A DNA stretch of 64,000 nt from Ruminococcus sp. (GTDB taxonomy: Bacteria > Bacillota > Clostridia > Oscillospirales > Ruminococcaceae), in the NCBI GenBank assembly GCA_021199375.1, contig JAJQIB010000024.1, positions 61,802 through 125,801 of the forward strand. Reading direction: 5' to 3'. Within the stretch, counting starts at the first letter, position 1. Each line of letters opens with the position of its first letter. The notes beneath the pieces were generated by a model. It was not told where the DNA came from and did not search any database. It was given only the letters and a program-made list of their open reading frames with translations. Shown here one piece after another: positions 38,022 to 47,988 of this stretch. A program made the position numbers and the translations under genes.

Positions 38022-38462
38022 TTACATCACCTCAGCCTTTCCGCCTGCCTTTTCAATCTTTTCTTTGGCAGCGGCAGAAAACTTAGCCGCCTTTACGGTA
38101 AGACTCTTAGTAAGCTCTCCATTTCCGAGAATCTTAACACCGTCAAGCTCCTTCTTGATAAGACCTGATGCCTTAAGAAGCTCAGTGTCAACTACTGTGC
38201 CATCAACAAACTTATCTAGATCCGATACATTTACTATAGCATACTCTGTTGCAAAAATATTGTTGAATCCTCTCTTAGGAATTCTTCTTGCAAGCGTTGT
38301 CTGTCCGCCTTCAAAGCCAGGTCTTACTCCGCCGCCTGAACGAGCGTTCTGACCCTTATGACCCTTACCAGCAGTCTTTCCCTGTCCGGAACCATGTCCT
38401 CTGCCGATTCTTTTAACCTCTTTAACAGAACCGGGAGCAGGTGATAATTCGTGCAGTTTCAT
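38022..38462 (-). CDS. rplO: 50S ribosomal protein L15
   Basis: A 146-residue late-assembly protein of the 50S subunit. It starts [21 protein letters not shown], followed by the Gly-rich basic arm [20 protein letters not shown], which threads into 23S rRNA, and ends with a globular domain. It follows rpmD by 19 bases. Standard length and motifs. Confidence 0.97.
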   Translation of the reverse strand: MKLHELSPAPGSVKEVKRIGRGHGSGQGKTAGKGHKGQNARSGGGVRPGFEGGQTTLARRIPKRGFNNIFATEYAIVNVSDLDKFVDGTVVDTELLKASGLIKKELDGVKILGNGELTKSLTVKAAKFSAAAKEKIEKAGGKAEVM

Positions 38463-38481
38463 ATCATTTGCACCTCCTAAC

Positions 38482-38661
38482 TTACGCTTCTGTTACTTTT
38501 ATAAGGTGTGAAATTACCTTGATTTTACCCTGCGTCTGTGCATTGTCAGGCTGAATTGTTTCAGCTCCGATTTTACGAAGACCAAGGGAATGTGCAGTTG
38601 CAATCTGCTTTTGGGACTTAGAGTTGAGGCTTCTTACAAGCGTGATTTTAAGATTTGCCAT
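38482..38661 (-). CDS. rpmD: 50S ribosomal protein L30
   Basis: A short gene encoding 59 residues, [20 protein letters not shown] at the start and SHLIKVTEA at the end, with the L30 motif [12 protein letters not shown]. The start is the ATG at 38661, preceded by AAGGAGGACAAGGTA. It lies between rpsE and rplO, its standard place. Confidence 0.96.
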   Translation of the reverse strand: MANLKITLVRSLNSKSQKQIATAHSLGLRKIGAETIQPDNAQTQGKIKVISHLIKVTEA

Positions 38662-38674
38662 TACCTTGTCCTCC

Positions 38675-39175
38675 TTAACCTAAAATTTCCTTTACGGTCT
38701 TGCCTCTCTTTGCGGCAACCTCCTCAGCGGATTTTACCGATGCAAGTCCGTTAAATGTAGCTCTTACTACGTTCGACGGGTTGTTTGAGCGAAGTGATCT
38801 TGTTCTGATATCCTTGATACCTGCTACCTCGACAACTGCTCTTACGGGACCTCCCGCAATAACTCCGGTACCGGGTGCAGCCGGCATCAGGAGAACCTCT
38901 CCTGCTCCAAACTTTCCGATAACCTCGTGAGGAATTGTTGTACCTTTAAGAGATACCTTGATAAGATTCTTCTTAGCGTCCTCAATACCCTTACGGATAG
39001 CGTCGGGAACTTCTCCCGACTTGCCAAGACCAAAGCCAATTGTTCCGTTTCCATCGCCTACGACCACGAGAACCGAAAACTTCATAATTCTTCCGCCCTT
39101 AACGGTCTTGGATACTCTGTTAATGGAAACTACCTTTTCGGTAAGCTCCAATCCTGTAGCGTCTATTAAAGCCAA
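38675..39175 (-). CDS. rpsE: 30S ribosomal protein S5
   Basis: A 166-residue protein at the mRNA entry side of the 30S, important for decoding accuracy. It has the double-stranded-RNA-binding-like domain with [20 protein letters not shown] and the [16 protein letters not shown] loop. The C-terminus [19 protein letters not shown] is typical. It follows rplR by 15 bases. Confidence 0.97.
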   Translation of the reverse strand: MALIDATGLELTEKVVSINRVSKTVKGGRIMKFSVLVVVGDGNGTIGFGLGKSGEVPDAIRKGIEDAKKNLIKVSLKGTTIPHEVIGKFGAGEVLLMPAAPGTGVIAGGPVRAVVEVAGIKDIRTRSLRSNNPSNVVRATFNGLASVKSAEEVAAKRGKTVKEILG

Positions 39176-39190
39176 AAGTAAACCCTCCTT

Positions 39191-39550
39191 TTAGAAATTG
39201 AGTCCGCCCTCGCGAGCTCCCTCTGCTAATTCCTGTACACGACCGTGATAAACGTATCCGCCTCTGTCAAATACAACATCGGAGATACCCTTTTCAGTTG
39301 CCGCCTTTGCAATCATTTCGCCGACCTTGCGTGCGCCCTCTTTGTTTCCTCCGTTTCCTTCAAAGTCCTTCGACATTGAGGATGCACTGCAAAGAGTTAC
39401 GCCGGTTACATCGTCGATAATCTGAGCATATATATGCTTCGAGGAGCGGAATACATTAAGGCGGGGGCACTGTGCAGTTCCGCTAATCTTATTGCGGACT
39501 CTGTAGTGTCTTTTTGCTCTTGCCTTTGCTCTGTCAAGCTTTTTAACCAT
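39191..39550 (-). CDS. rplR: 50S ribosomal protein L18
   Basis: A 119-residue protein that binds 5S rRNA with L5. It starts [21 protein letters not shown] and ends with the conserved [20 protein letters not shown]. It lies between rplF and rpsE. No deviation from the family is seen. Confidence 0.97.
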   Translation of the reverse strand: MVKKLDRAKARAKRHYRVRNKISGTAQCPRLNVFRSSKHIYAQIIDDVTGVTLCSASSMSKDFEGNGGNKEGARKVGEMIAKAATEKGISDVVFDRGGYVYHGRVQELAEGAREGGLNF

Positions 39551-39571
39551 TTGCTATTCTCTCCTTCTCAA

Positions 39572-40123
39572 TTACTTCTTAGCGCCCTTACCGGCCTTGC
39601 CTTCCTTATGGATGACATACTCGCCGAGGTAACGGATACCCTTGCCCTTATAAGGCTCAGGCGGACGCTTTTCACGGATTTCGCTTGCAAACTGACCAAC
39701 CTCTTGCTTGTCGATACCCGATACAACGATCTGGTTAGGCTGAGGAACATCAAGCTTAATTGAATCAGTTTCTGAAACAACTACCGGGTGTGAAAAACCT
39801 AGGTTTAGGTTTACATTCTTACCCTGCTTCTGTGCTCTGTAACCTACGCCGACAATTTCGAGGGTCTTTGAATAGCCTTCGGTAACGCCGACAACCATGT
39901 TGTTGATAAGCGTTCTTGTAAGTCCGTGGAGGGACTTGTGCGCTTTATCCTCGCTGGGACGCTCAACTGTAATAACGCCGTCAGCGCATTTAATAATCAT
40001 GTCCTTGTTGTAGGACTTTGTTAGTGTACCCTTAGGTCCCTTAACCGTTACAACGTTTCCGTCGTCGATTTTTACATCTACTCCGGCAGGAACTGTGATG
40101 GGCTTAATACCAATTCTTGACAT
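39572..40123 (-). CDS. rplF: 50S ribosomal protein L6
   Basis: A 183-residue two-domain protein near the GTPase centre of the 50S. It starts MSRIGIKPITVPAGVDVKID and has the C-terminal signature PPEPYKGKGIRYLGEYV. The tail HKEGKAGKGAKK is basic. It follows rpsH by 15 bases. Confidence 0.97.
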   Translation of the reverse strand: MSRIGIKPITVPAGVDVKIDDGNVVTVKGPKGTLTKSYNKDMIIKCADGVITVERPSEDKAHKSLHGLTRTLINNMVVGVTEGYSKTLEIVGVGYRAQKQGKNVNLNLGFSHPVVVSETDSIKLDVPQPNQIVVSGIDKQEVGQFASEIREKRPPEPYKGKGIRYLGEYVIHKEGKAGKGAKK

Positions 40124-40138
40124 ATGCCTTAGTCCTCC

Positions 40139-40537
40139 TTACCAGATAAATGCGAGAACCTCGCCGCCTACGTTAAGCTCTCTAGCCTTCTTGTCTGTGA
40201 TAACGCCCTTTGAAGTGGAAATAATGGCAACGCCAAGTCCCTTCATAACCTTGGGCAGGTCCTCACAGCCGGCATAGATGCGCAAACCGGGCTTTGAAAC
40301 TCTTCTCAGACCCGAAATAACGGGATTTCTGTTCTCATCGTACTTGAGAGTTACTCTAATAATTCCCTGCTTACCGTCATCAATAACCTTGTAATCCTTG
40401 ATATATCCCTCGTCAAGAAGAATCTGTGTAATAGACTTCTTCATGTTGGAAGCGGGAATGTCAACTGTTGCGTGTTTTGCGGTGCTTGCATTACGAATTC
40501 TCGTCAGCAGATCCGCAATTGTATCAGTAATCTGCAT
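40139..40537 (-). CDS. rpsH: 30S ribosomal protein S8
   Basis: A 132-residue primary 16S rRNA-binding protein. It starts [21 protein letters not shown] and has the C-terminal [20 protein letters not shown]. In many bacteria S8 also represses the spc operon through the rplE leader; no such fold was traced here. It follows rpsN by 19 bases. Confidence 0.97.
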   Translation of the reverse strand: MQITDTIADLLTRIRNASTAKHATVDIPASNMKKSITQILLDEGYIKDYKVIDDGKQGIIRVTLKYDENRNPVISGLRRVSKPGLRIYAGCEDLPKVMKGLGVAIISTSKGVITDKKARELNVGGEVLAFIW

Positions 40538-40556
40538 TCTAAATTAACCTCCCTTA

Positions 40557-40742
40557 TTACCAGCTTGACTTCTTAACTCCGGGGATTTTTCCCTCATGTG
40601 CGAGTTCTCTGAAGCAGATACGGCAAATTCCGTATTTTCTCAAATATGCGTGCGGTCTGCCGCAAATTTTGCATCTGTTGTAAGCTCGGGTGGAGTACTT
40701 CGGTGTAGCCTGCTGCTTATTGATCATAGCCTTCTTAGCCAT
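40557..40742 (-). CDS. rpsN: 30S ribosomal protein S14, zinc-binding type (S14Z)
   Basis: A 61-residue short form with two CxxC pairs, [15 protein letters not shown] and CRICFREL, that bind structural zinc. It ends with the conserved [11 protein letters not shown]. It lies between rplE and rpsH. The zinc form fits a Gram-positive genome; a zinc-free paralogue, if any, is not in the window. Confidence 0.97.
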   Translation of the reverse strand: MAKKAMINKQQATPKYSTRAYNRCKICGRPHAYLRKYGICRICFRELAHEGKIPGVKKSSW

Positions 40743-40759
40743 TTTGAATACCCTCCTTC

Positions 40760-41299
40760 TTACTTAGCGAACGGTGCGCCTAGGAGTGATAAAAGCTCCT
40801 TAGCCTCTTCGTCCGTCTTTGCGGTTGTGATAAAGTTAATATCCATTCCGCGTACCTTATCAATCTTATCGTACTCGATTTCTGGGAAAATCAGCTGCTC
40901 CTTAATACCGGTTGAGTAATTTCCTCTTCCGTCAAAGCTGTTTGCGCTGATTCCTCTGAAGTCACGTACTCTGGGGAATGCTACATTGAACAGTCTGTCA
41001 ACAAACTCATACATTCTGTCCGCTCTTAGCGTTACCTTAACTCCGATCACCTGACCGTCTCTTAGCTTGAAGTTTGCTACCGACTTCTTAGCCTTACATA
41101 CGATAGGCTTCTGACCTGTGATTGCTGCGAGATCTGCCATAATAGCATCGATAACCTTCTTGTTATCCTTATCTGCGCCGCAGCCTACGTTGATAACTAC
41201 CTTATCAAGCTTAGGAATCTGCATCACGTTCTCATACTTGAATTTATTCATCAGGGCAGGAGCTACGTCTGAAACATAATATTCTTTTAATCTTGCCAT
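40760..41299 (-). CDS. rplE: 50S ribosomal protein L5
   Basis: A 179-residue 5S rRNA-binding protein that contacts S13 and P-site tRNA. Motifs are [28 protein letters not shown] and [22 protein letters not shown]. It follows rplX by 19 bases. Complete and ordinary. Confidence 0.97.
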   Translation of the reverse strand: MARLKEYYVSDVAPALMNKFKYENVMQIPKLDKVVINVGCGADKDNKKVIDAIMADLAAITGQKPIVCKAKKSVANFKLRDGQVIGVKVTLRADRMYEFVDRLFNVAFPRVRDFRGISANSFDGRGNYSTGIKEQLIFPEIEYDKIDKVRGMDINFITTAKTDEEAKELLSLLGAPFAK

Positions 41300-41318
41300 C
41301 GTAAAATCTCCTCCTTAA

Positions 41319-41642
41319 TCAAAATTCTTCGCCGCAGCCTTCGTTCTTACAAACTCTGACTTTGGTTCCGTCTTCAAGAATCTTGTGTGCAACTCTTGTG
41401 GTCTTTCCGCACTTAGGGCATACAAGCTGTACCTTAGACGCATACATAGCGCCCTCAGCCTCAACAATGCCGCCCTGCTGACCCATAGCTCTGGGCTTCA
41501 AGTGCTTCTTTACCTTGTTTACGCCTTCAACGATTACCTTTCCTTCCTTCGGGGAAACAGCAATTACCTTGCCCTGCATTCCCTTGTTCTTTCCGGAAAG
41601 AACTACTACGGTGTCGCCGGTCTTTACATGTACCTTATTCAT
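41319..41642 (-). CDS. rplX: 50S ribosomal protein L24
   Basis: A 107-residue assembly initiator with an N-terminal KOW motif ([20 protein letters not shown]). The C-terminal extension has a zinc-ribbon-like pattern: [13 protein letters not shown], then [10 protein letters not shown]. Such Cys-containing L24 tails occur in several Firmicutes. It lies between rplN and rplE. Confidence 0.96.
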   Translation of the reverse strand: MNKVHVKTGDTVVVLSGKNKGMQGKVIAVSPKEGKVIVEGVNKVKKHLKPRAMGQQGGIVEAEGAMYASKVQLVCPKCGKTTRVAHKILEDGTKVRVCKNEGCGEEF

Positions 41643-41658
41643 TTAACGACGCCTCCTA

Positions 41659-42027
41659 TTAAAGTACTTCGGGTGCGAGCGACAGAATCTTCATATAATC
41701 CTTGTCGCGAAGCTCCTTAGCTACCGGTCCGAAAATTCTCGTACCTCTGGGGTTCTTATCTTCCTTTATTATTACAGCAGCGTTTTCATCAAAGCGGATA
41801 TAGGTTCCGTCTGCTCTTCTGAGACCGCTGGCTGAACGAACGATTACTGCCTTCACAACATCGCCTTTTTTAACAACTCCGCCCGGTGTTGCCTTTTTAA
41901 CTGACGCTACTACAACGTCACCGATGTTTGCATATCTTCTGCGTGTTCCGCCTAAAACTCTGATGCACATAAGCTCCTTAGCTCCGGAGTTATCTGCAAC
42001 CTTAAGACGAGTTTGCATCTGAATCAC
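41659..42027 (-). CDS. rplN: 50S ribosomal protein L14
   Basis: A 122-residue protein at the subunit interface of the 50S. Motifs are [19 protein letters not shown] and [20 protein letters not shown]. The start is a GTG at 42027, with AGGAGG 8 bases away; the internal ATG (codon 4) has no better site. A 102-base gap with a long hairpin separates it from rpsQ. Confidence 0.96.
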   Translation of the reverse strand: MIQMQTRLKVADNSGAKELMCIRVLGGTRRRYANIGDVVVASVKKATPGGVVKKGDVVKAVIVRSASGLRRADGTYIRFDENAAVIIKEDKNPRGTRIFGPVAKELRDKDYMKILSLAPEVL

Positions 42028-42069
42028 AGTGCGTTCCTCCTTTCAAAAAATCATAAATATGCGTGATTA

Positions 42070-42111
42070 TTTGCTTCACGGCGTACAGACCTATAAAAGC
42101 TGCGCCGCAAA
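42070..42111 (-). other. Intercistronic hairpin between rpsQ and rplN
   Basis: Long-range inverted repeat: TTTGC (42070-42074) with GCAAA (42107-42111) and GGCG with CGCC inside it, filling most of the 102-base gap. It has no U-run. It may be a processing or regulatory element; function not known. Confidence 0.4.
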
Positions 42112-42129
42112 TGCAAATGTGTTTTAAGC

Positions 42130-42387
42130 TTACTTAGCCTGCTCGAGAACCTTAACAAGTCTCCATCTCTTATCCTTAGAAAGGGGTCTTGTTTCCATAA
42201 CCTCAACCTTGTCGCCTATCTTGCACTCGTTATTCTCATCGTGTGCCTTAAGCTTGGTGGTTCTCTTGATGATCTTCTTGTAGAGAGGATGCGCTACATT
42301 CTCCTCGATGGCAACTACTATCGTCTTATCCATCTTGTCGGATACAACCATACCTACTCTTGTTTTTCTAAGATTTCTTTCGCTCAC
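42130..42387 (-). CDS. rpsQ: 30S ribosomal protein S17
   Basis: An 85-residue OB-fold protein binding the 5' domain of 16S rRNA. It starts [20 protein letters not shown] and has the signature [20 protein letters not shown]. It follows rpmC by 15 bases. Ordinary. Confidence 0.97.
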   Translation of the reverse strand: MSERNLRKTRVGMVVSDKMDKTIVVAIEENVAHPLYKKIIKRTTKLKAHDENNECKIGDKVEVMETRPLSKDKRWRLVKVLEQAK

Positions 42388-42402
42388 TTAAAAGTCCTCC
42401 CT

Positions 42403-42594
42403 TCAAGCGTTCTCATTGCTGCGAAGAACAGTCTTTACTCGAGCAATATCCCTCTTTACAGCTTTCATTCTCATGGGATTTTCAAGCTGGTTTACAGCGT
42501 GCTGAAAACGAAGATTAAAAAGCTCCTGCTTGAGCTCTGCAAGCTTCTGCTCGAGTTCTGCAGCTGATAAATCTCTTAATTCACTTGCTTTCAT
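42403..42594 (-). CDS. rpmC: 50S ribosomal protein L29
   Basis: A 63-residue two-helix protein near the exit tunnel, part of the docking site for SRP and trigger factor. It starts [20 protein letters not shown] and contains [20 protein letters not shown]. It overlaps the end of rplP by four bases, implying translational coupling. Confidence 0.97.
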   Translation of the reverse strand: MKASELRDLSAAELEQKLAELKQELFNLRFQHAVNQLENPMRMKAVKRDIARVKTVLRSNENA

Positions 42595-43016
42595 TCCTGC
42601 TCACCATCCGTTTCTCTCTTGACGAACTTGCACTTGATTGGAAGCTTGTGCATCGCAAGTCTCATAGCCTCACGTGCGACCTCTTCACTTACTCCTGCAA
42701 TTTCAAACATAACACGACCCGGCTTTACAACAGCTACCCAATATTCGGGTGAGCCCTTTCCTGAACCCATTCGAGTTTCAGCCGGCTTTTCTGTTACAGG
42801 CTTATCGGGGAAAATCTTGATCCAAACCTGACCGCCTCTCTTGATGTATCTTGTCATTGCGATACGAGCAGCCTCAATCTGGTTCGAGGTAATCCATGCA
42901 GGCTGAAGAGCCTGTAGACCGTATTCACCATTAGTAACCTTGTTACCCTTGGTAGCCTTACCCTTCATTCTGCCTCTTTGTACTCTTCTGTATTTTACTC
43001 TCTTAGGAAGCAGCAT
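42591..43016 (-). CDS. rplP: 50S ribosomal protein L16
   Basis: A 141-residue protein near the A-site tRNA on the 50S. It starts [19 protein letters not shown] and has the motifs [19 protein letters not shown] and [19 protein letters not shown]. It overlaps both neighbours (rpsC by 1 base, rpmC by 4). Ordinary. Confidence 0.97.
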   Translation of the reverse strand: MLLPKRVKYRRVQRGRMKGKATKGNKVTNGEYGLQALQPAWITSNQIEAARIAMTRYIKRGGQVWIKIFPDKPVTEKPAETRMGSGKGSPEYWVAVVKPGRVMFEIAGVSEEVAREAMRLAMHKLPIKCKFVKRETDGEQE

Positions 43017-43816
43017 TAGTTGTTACCTCCTTCTACTCTGTTATTTGCACGGCGGTCATTTCTTCTTCCGCCCTGACGTCTGTCGTCATTTCTTCTTCTG
43101 GGCTTTCTTTCGCTTCTCTTATCAGAAGCAGCAACCTCGCCCTTTAGAACCTCACCTCTGTAGATCCAAACCTTAACGCCGATCTTACCATATGTGGTAT
43201 TTGCCTCAGCAAAACCATAGTCGATGTCAGCACGGATGGTCTGTAGAGGAATTGTTCCCTCGTGATAGCTTTCAGCTCTAGCAATTTCAGCACCGCCAAG
43301 ACGTCCACTAGCTCTTGTCTTGATGCCCTTAACGCCAAGCTTCATTGCACGTCCCATTGCCTGCTTCATAGCACGGCGGAAGGAAACTCTGTCCTCTAGG
43401 TCGTGAGCTATCTTCTCAGCTACTAGCTGTGCATTGATATCGGGCTGTCTAACCTCAATGATGTTAATTGTAACCTTCTTACCTGTCATCTTTTCGATGT
43501 CAGCACGAAGCTTTTCAATTTCAGCTCCGCCTCTGCCGATTACAAGACCCGGCTTTGCACAGTGAATGTGTATTTTAATCTTCTGACCGCCCTCGCTGTC
43601 GGCAAATCTTTCGATTTCAACCTTAGGAACGCCGGCATAAACGGTCTTATTTGCAGGATTCTTAGATCTGGTGTTGAGCTTGCTCATAATAAATCCACGA
43701 ATTTTGTAATCCTCAACGAGTGTGTCGCCGAAGTCGCTCTTGCCTGCATACCAACGGGAATCCCAATCTTTTATAACACCGACACGAAGTCCGTGTGGAT
43801 TGACCTTCTGGCCCAT
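43016..43816 (-). CDS. rpsC: 30S ribosomal protein S3 with extended basic tail
   Basis: A 266-residue protein at the mRNA entry channel, with helicase activity in the ribosome. Motifs are [20 protein letters not shown], the KH domain [21 protein letters not shown] and the C-terminal [20 protein letters not shown]. It is longer than the usual 210-235 residues because of an Arg/Asn/Gly-rich tail (about 230-266, e.g. [17 protein letters not shown]) that is probably disordered and RNA-binding. Confidence 0.97.
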   Translation of the reverse strand: MGQKVNPHGLRVGVIKDWDSRWYAGKSDFGDTLVEDYKIRGFIMSKLNTRSKNPANKTVYAGVPKVEIERFADSEGGQKIKIHIHCAKPGLVIGRGGAEIEKLRADIEKMTGKKVTINIIEVRQPDINAQLVAEKIAHDLEDRVSFRRAMKQAMGRAMKLGVKGIKTRASGRLGGAEIARAESYHEGTIPLQTIRADIDYGFAEANTTYGKIGVKVWIYRGEVLKGEVAASDKRSERKPRRRNDDRRQGGRRNDRRANNRVEGGNN

Positions 43817-43832
43817 AAGTTTACCTCCTCGC

Positions 43833-44168
43833 TTATTCCTTTTCCTTGAGAACTACTGTAACGTGCGATGTTCTCTTAAGGATTCTATAGGCTCTGCCCT
43901 GTGCTCTAGGCATGATTCTCTTCATAACCGGTCCGGGGCAAACGTAGCACTCTGCAACATAAAGATTGTTCTTATCCATGTTGTGATTATTCTCTGCGTT
44001 TGCAGCGGCGGACTTCAGAAGCTTCTCAAGATATTCACTGGCAGCCTTTGGTGTGTTTTGAACAGTTGCAAGCGCAACCTCATAATCCTTACCTCTGATA
44101 AGGTCCAAAACGATTTGAACCTTTCTCGGAGCGATGCGGGCATTCTTTAGAATTGCCTTTGCTTCCAT
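43833..44168 (-). CDS. rplV: 50S ribosomal protein L22
   Basis: A 111-residue protein lining the peptide exit tunnel; its hairpin loop is a macrolide-resistance site. It starts [20 protein letters not shown] and contains [19 protein letters not shown]. It lies 16 bases before rpsC. Ordinary. Confidence 0.97.
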   Translation of the reverse strand: MEAKAILKNARIAPRKVQIVLDLIRGKDYEVALATVQNTPKAASEYLEKLLKSAAANAENNHNMDKNNLYVAECYVCPGPVMKRIMPRAQGRAYRILKRTSHVTVVLKEKE

Positions 44169-44188
44169 TTGAATTCCTCCTTCCGCCG

Positions 44189-44473
44189 TTATTTCTTACC
44201 GTTGTTCGATGTCTTAGAACCGGCGTGACCTTTGAATGTTCTTGTCGGAGCAAACTCGCCGAGCTTATGTCCTACCATATCCTCGGTAACATAAACAGGA
44301 ACGTGCTTTCTTCCGTCGTGAACTGCGAATGTATGACCTACAAATTCAGGGAAAATTGTCGAAGCTCGGCTCCAAGTTTTAAGAACCTTCTTCTCACCCG
44401 TTTCATTTAATGCCACTACTTTTTTCATAAGGGATTCCTCAACGTAAGGTCCCTTCTTTACACTTCTTCCCAT
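44189..44473 (-). CDS. rpsS: 30S ribosomal protein S19
   Basis: A 94-residue protein of the 30S head, contacting A-site tRNA through its tail. It starts [19 protein letters not shown] and has [20 protein letters not shown] and the [13 protein letters not shown] end motif. It lies between rplB and rplV. Confidence 0.97.
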   Translation of the reverse strand: MGRSVKKGPYVEESLMKKVVALNETGEKKVLKTWSRASTIFPEFVGHTFAVHDGRKHVPVYVTEDMVGHKLGEFAPTRTFKGHAGSKTSNNGKK

Positions 44474-44496
44474 GTATCATCTGCCTCCTTTCAGCA

Positions 44497-45330
44497 TTAC
44501 TTACCGTTTCTACGTTTTACGATATACTTATCGGAACGATGATGCTTGGCGCGAGTCTTGTATCCCAAAGTGGGCTTGCCCCAAGGGGTAACAGGTCCCG
44601 GACGTCCAACAGGTGACTTACCTTCACCACCACCATGAGGGTGATCGCAGGGGTTCATTACCGAACCTCTTACAGTAGGTCTCCATCCCATGTGACGCTT
44701 TCTTCCTGCCTTACCGATATTCACATTCTCGTGATCGATATTGCCAACCTGTCCAATTGTCGCCATGCAGCTGATGGGAAGTCTTCTCATTTCGCCCGAA
44801 GGAAGTCTAACAAGTGCGTAGCTGCCTTCCTTACCCATAAGCTGAGCCATGTTTCCAGCGGCACGTACAAGCTGTGCGCCCTTGCCGGGATAAAGCTCTA
44901 GGTTGTGGATGAAGGTACCTACAGGGATGTCTGTAAGTGCAAGTGCATTTCCGGGCTTGATGTCCGCAGATGAACCGGATCTTACAGTGTCGCCCACCTT
45001 AAGTCCTTGGGGTGCAATGATATATCTCTTCTCGCCGTCCTCGTATTCAACGAGAGCGATGAATGCAGATCTGTTGGGATCGTACTCGATTGTAAGAACC
45101 TTAGCGTCCATATCGAGCTTGTTTCTCTTATAGTCGATTACACGGTATTTTCTTCTTACGCCGCCGCCTCTGTGACGAACCGTGATTCTGCCGTAGCTGT
45201 TTCTGCCGCTGTGCTTATTCATCGGCTCTAACAGGCTCTTGCAGGGAGCTACCTTGCTAAGCTCCGAATAGTCGGTGACGGTCATGCCACGTCTACCGGG
45301 AGTAGTCGGCTTATAGCTCTTTATTGCCAT
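44497..45330 (-). CDS. rplB: 50S ribosomal protein L2
   Basis: A 277-residue protein needed for subunit association and peptidyl transferase assembly. Motifs are [23 protein letters not shown] ([13 protein letters not shown]), [20 protein letters not shown], and the C-terminal [20 protein letters not shown], which carries the conserved His. It follows rplW by 43 bases. Ordinary. Confidence 0.97.
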   Translation of the reverse strand: MAIKSYKPTTPGRRGMTVTDYSELSKVAPCKSLLEPMNKHSGRNSYGRITVRHRGGGVRRKYRVIDYKRNKLDMDAKVLTIEYDPNRSAFIALVEYEDGEKRYIIAPQGLKVGDTVRSGSSADIKPGNALALTDIPVGTFIHNLELYPGKGAQLVRAAGNMAQLMGKEGSYALVRLPSGEMRRLPISCMATIGQVGNIDHENVNIGKAGRKRHMGWRPTVRGSVMNPCDHPHGGGEGKSPVGRPGPVTPWGKPTLGYKTRAKHHRSDKYIVKRRNGK

Positions 45331-45373
45331 TTTTGATTCACTCCTTAAACAGTGTTATTTCGTTTATTCCTTA

Positions 45374-45667
45374 TCAGAACATTCCGTCGAAGAATTCGAT
45401 TGTCTTATCGCCTTCAACAGTCACGATAGCCTTCTTCCAATCAGGGCGAAAGCCTGTGTATCTGCCCATTCTCTTTTCCTTGCCCTTAACGCTGATGGTA
45501 TTAACCTTTGATACCTTAACATCGAAAAGCTGCTCAACAGCCTTTGCGATCTCAACCTTAGTAGCGTCCTTTGCTACCTTAAAGGTGTACTTGCCGTCAG
45601 CAAGACGATCCATCGAATCCTCTGTGATTATAGGCTTTAAAATGATATCAGAAGCAATCTTTTCCAT
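45374..45667 (-). CDS. rplW: 50S ribosomal protein L23
   Basis: A 97-residue protein at the exit tunnel and main docking point for trigger factor and SRP. It has DIILKPIITEDSMDRL and YTGFRPDWKKAIVTV. Its start overlaps the last base of rplD, implying coupling. Confidence 0.96.
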   Translation of the reverse strand: MEKIASDIILKPIITEDSMDRLADGKYTFKVAKDATKVEIAKAVEQLFDVKVSKVNTISVKGKEKRMGRYTGFRPDWKKAIVTVEGDKTIEFFDGMF

Positions 45668-46290
45668 TATGCATATACCTCCTCAATCTTAGCTACAGCG
45701 TCCTTAACCACGATGAACTTGTCATAGCCCAAAATGTCGTAAACGCAAAGCGTATTTACCGTTGTAGTCTTGACTCCGGGAATGTTAGCTGCGCTCTTTA
45801 CAAGTACCGAATCAACGCTGTCAGTTACGATAAGTGCCTTCTTGTCTGCACCGAGTGCCTTAAGCATCTCAACTACAGTCTTGGTCTTATAGCTGTCAAG
45901 CTTGATTTCGTCAACAACGATCATATCGTTGTCAAGTACCTTAGAGGAGAACGCAGACTTCATTGCGAGTCTCTTTTCCTTCTTATTAAGCGAATAGCTG
46001 TAATCTCTGGGCTTAGGTCCTAATGCAACGCCGCCGTGTGTCCACTGTGGAGCTCTTGTCGAGCCCTGACGAGCATGACCTGTACCCTTTTGTCTCCAGG
46101 GCTTCTTTCCGCCGCCGCTTACCTCTGTTCTGGTAAGGGTGGACTGTGTGCCCTGTCTCTGATTTGCAAGATAGTTTACAACCATAGCGTGCATAACTGT
46201 CTTGTTAGGCTTTATTCCGAATACTTTATCATTAAGCTCAAGGTCGGAAACTTTGCTGCCCTTCATATCAACTACTGAAATCTGTGACAT
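45667..46290 (-). CDS. rplD: 50S ribosomal protein L4
   Basis: A 207-residue exit-tunnel protein that in several bacteria also represses the S10 operon by binding its leader. Motifs are [21 protein letters not shown], the long loop [17 protein letters not shown] and [16 protein letters not shown]. The S10 leader here contains a candidate attenuator, so an autoregulatory role is plausible but unproven. Confidence 0.97.
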   Translation of the reverse strand: MSQISVVDMKGSKVSDLELNDKVFGIKPNKTVMHAMVVNYLANQRQGTQSTLTRTEVSGGGKKPWRQKGTGHARQGSTRAPQWTHGGVALGPKPRDYSYSLNKKEKRLAMKSAFSSKVLDNDMIVVDEIKLDSYKTKTVVEMLKALGADKKALIVTDSVDSVLVKSAANIPGVKTTTVNTLCVYDILGYDKFIVVKDAVAKIEEVYA

Positions 46291-46307
46291 CTCTATTCCT
46301 CCTTTAC

Positions 46308-46943
46308 TTAAGACTTCTTAACGCAATCTACAATAGTTACTGTAGAATTCTTAGGTCCGGGGATGCCGCCCTTTATTGCGATAAGATTATTCTCAGCGTC
46401 TACCTTTACAATCTCAAGGTTCTGAATAGTAACTCTCTCAGCACCCATGTGTCCAGGCATGCACTTGCCCTTGTAGATTCTTGAGGGCGAGGAGCAAGCT
46501 CCCATTGAACCTGCATGTCTGTGTACAGGACCTGTACCGTGAGATTCCTTAAGTCTTGCGTTGTTGTGACGCTTAATTGTTCCTGCGTAGCCCTTACCCT
46601 TGCTAGTGCCGCAAACATCAACGATGTCGCCTGCCGCAAAGATATCAGCCTTCACAATATCCTTTACATTTAATGAGCTGCAGTCATCAAGGCGGAATTC
46701 CTTTAGCGTTCTCTTAAGCGCTACGTCTGCCTTCTTGAAATGACCTGCGAGAGGCTTGTTTACTCTCTTTGCTCTGATGTCGCCAAAGCCAAGCTGTACA
46801 GCTTCGTATCCGTCATTTTCAATAGTCTTCTTCTGAACGACTACGCACGGACCGGCTTCTACGACCGTTACGGGGATTACCTTACCCGCTTCGTCGAAAA
46901 TCTGCGTCATGCCGATTTTCTTTCCGATAATGCCCTTCTGCAT
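46308..46943 (-). CDS. rplC: 50S ribosomal protein L3
   Basis: A 211-residue protein reaching towards the peptidyl transferase centre. It starts [20 protein letters not shown] and has [18 protein letters not shown] and [21 protein letters not shown] 97-base gap with a perfect 8-bp hairpin (47014-47031) separates it from rpsJ. Confidence 0.97.
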   Translation of the reverse strand: MQKGIIGKKIGMTQIFDEAGKVIPVTVVEAGPCVVVQKKTIENDGYEAVQLGFGDIRAKRVNKPLAGHFKKADVALKRTLKEFRLDDCSSLNVKDIVKADIFAAGDIVDVCGTSKGKGYAGTIKRHNNARLKESHGTGPVHRHAGSMGACSSPSRIYKGKCMPGHMGAERVTIQNLEIVKVDAENNLIAIKGGIPGPKNSTVTIVDCVKKS

Positions 46944-47013
46944 TTCTTCTTTCCTCCTAATTGGTTATTGGTTGAGCCTTTTGCCCAACATGACCTGCGT
47001 GTGCATTCGTTGC

Positions 47014-47031
47014 GAGATTGCCTGCAATCTC
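47014..47031 (-). other. Hairpin between rpsJ and rplC
   Basis: Perfect GAGATTGC/GCAATCTC stem with a 2-base AG turn, 10 bases after the rpsJ stop. It has no U-run and could be an RNase site or protein-binding site. Confidence 0.45.
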
Positions 47032-47040
47032 TTTTGGAAA

Positions 47041-47355
47041 TTACTTGATTTCCATTACGATGCTTACTCCGGCAGGAAGCTCAAGATTTTCAAGAGTTGA
47101 TGTTGTTTCCTTAGTAGGTCTTATAACATCGATAAGTCTTTTGTGAGTTCTCATCTCAAACTGCTCACGGCTGTCCTTGTACTTGTGTACAGCACGAAGA
47201 ACCGTTACGATTTCCTTATCGGTAGGAAGCGGAATCGGTCCGCTAACCTTAGCGCCAGAACGCTTAACAACGTCTACAATCTTTGCTGCTGCTGCGTCTA
47301 CTGTTGCGTGCTCATAACCCTTGATCTTGATTCTGATTTTTTCATTGACTGCCAC
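47041..47355 (-). CDS. rpsJ: 30S ribosomal protein S10
   Basis: First gene of the ribosomal superoperon. A 104-residue protein of the 30S head that doubles as transcription factor NusE. It starts [19 protein letters not shown] and contains [20 protein letters not shown] and [15 protein letters not shown]. An open frame runs 15 codons further upstream, but a GGAGG site 8 bases before the GTG at 47355 sets the start. Confidence 0.97.
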   Translation of the reverse strand: MAVNEKIRIKIKGYEHATVDAAAAKIVDVVKRSGAKVSGPIPLPTDKEIVTVLRAVHKYKDSREQFEMRTHKRLIDVIRPTKETTSTLENLELPAGVSIVMEIK

Positions 47356-47685
47356 TTGAATCGCCTCCTTGTGCGTTTTGTAGAAAATAATTGGGGGCAA
47401 ATTACTGCTTAACTACTCATCCGTGTGTTTCCTGCCTTGCTCATAAAAAATCCCGAAAGCTTTTACGCTCCCGAGCCGAAAACAAGACGCACATTTTGCC
47501 CGTACCAAAAGCGGCACAAACCGCCCTTCGCAAGAAGTACAAGCACACACTGTGTTTCGTTATTACAGCCGCCCGGTTTAAAATCGGACATACTCTGCGG
47601 AAATTACCCGACGCACCGTCGGCAACCTCCCGCTTCATCGCATATCTTTAATACGTTTTTAAAACGTATTTGTTGCAGTCACGCA
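47356..47685 (-). promoter_or_regulatory. Long structured 5' leader of the S10 operon
   Basis: About 330 bases from the predicted start to rpsJ. It contains an AATACGTTTT/AAAACGTATT palindrome (47650-47670), a CCGAC/GTCGG hairpin, and the attenuator-like terminator at 47445-47475. The sequence looks GC-richer than the flanking upstream DNA. A 65-codon frame crosses it but lacks a ribosome site. Control by a ribosomal protein (for example L4) is a hypothesis. Confidence 0.55.
47445..47475 (-). terminator. Intrinsic terminator inside the S10 operon leader (putative attenuator)
   Basis: On the minus strand CTCGGGAGC (47467-47475) can pair with GCTTTCGGG (47452-47460) through nine pairs, three of them G-U, with a 6-base loop. 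An A and a T6 run follow. It lies about 90 bases before rpsJ and about 210 bases after the promoter, so it could end transcription early. Confidence 0.65.
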
Positions 47686-47691
47686 AATATT

Positions 47692-47720
47692 ATTATACAC
47701 CCTTTTTCCTATTTTGACAA
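47692..47720 (-). promoter_or_regulatory. Promoter of the S10-spc-alpha operon
   Basis: On the minus strand TTGTCA (47715-47720), 17 bases, TATAAT (47692-47697). Confidence 0.82.
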
Positions 47721-47817
47721 TAGTCAGACGGCAGATTTAACAAATATTTAACATTTACATTCGTAGAATTTTCCTGGTGTTTTACTTCTTTTTTTGTGCA
47801 AAATCACTAATGTGGTT

Positions 47818-47843
47818 GATGTACTATTATGATGTACTATTAT
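47818..47843 (+). repeat. Tandem 13-bp direct repeat
   Basis: GATGTACTATTAT occurs twice head to tail (47818-47830, 47831-47843) in the AT-rich region between the S10 promoter and the next gene. No gene is seen in 47721-48062. Confidence 0.85.
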
Positions 47844-47965
47844 ATAGTATCAAGTACAGATTTATTATACTTCATTATCCGTCAAATGTCAAGGAAAAAG
47901 TGCATTATCATTTTGTGATATTTCAAAAAGTTATAATTTACAATTTGTTCACGCAGTGTTCACCG

Positions 47966-47988
47966 TTTTTTTTTTTTTTTTTTTTTTT
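47966..47988 (+). repeat. Homopolymer run of 23 T
   Basis: An uninterrupted T23 tract two bases before a TACAAT box (47991-47996) that could be the -10 element of the gene at 48063. TTCACC (47959-47964) lies just before the run, 26 bases from TACAAT. A run of this length is prone to slippage. Confidence 0.9.

Noticed and set aside
47441..47638. 65-codon frame on the minus strand in the S10 leader
   Set aside because: No ribosome site, no family resemblance, and it overlaps the structured leader and terminator stem.
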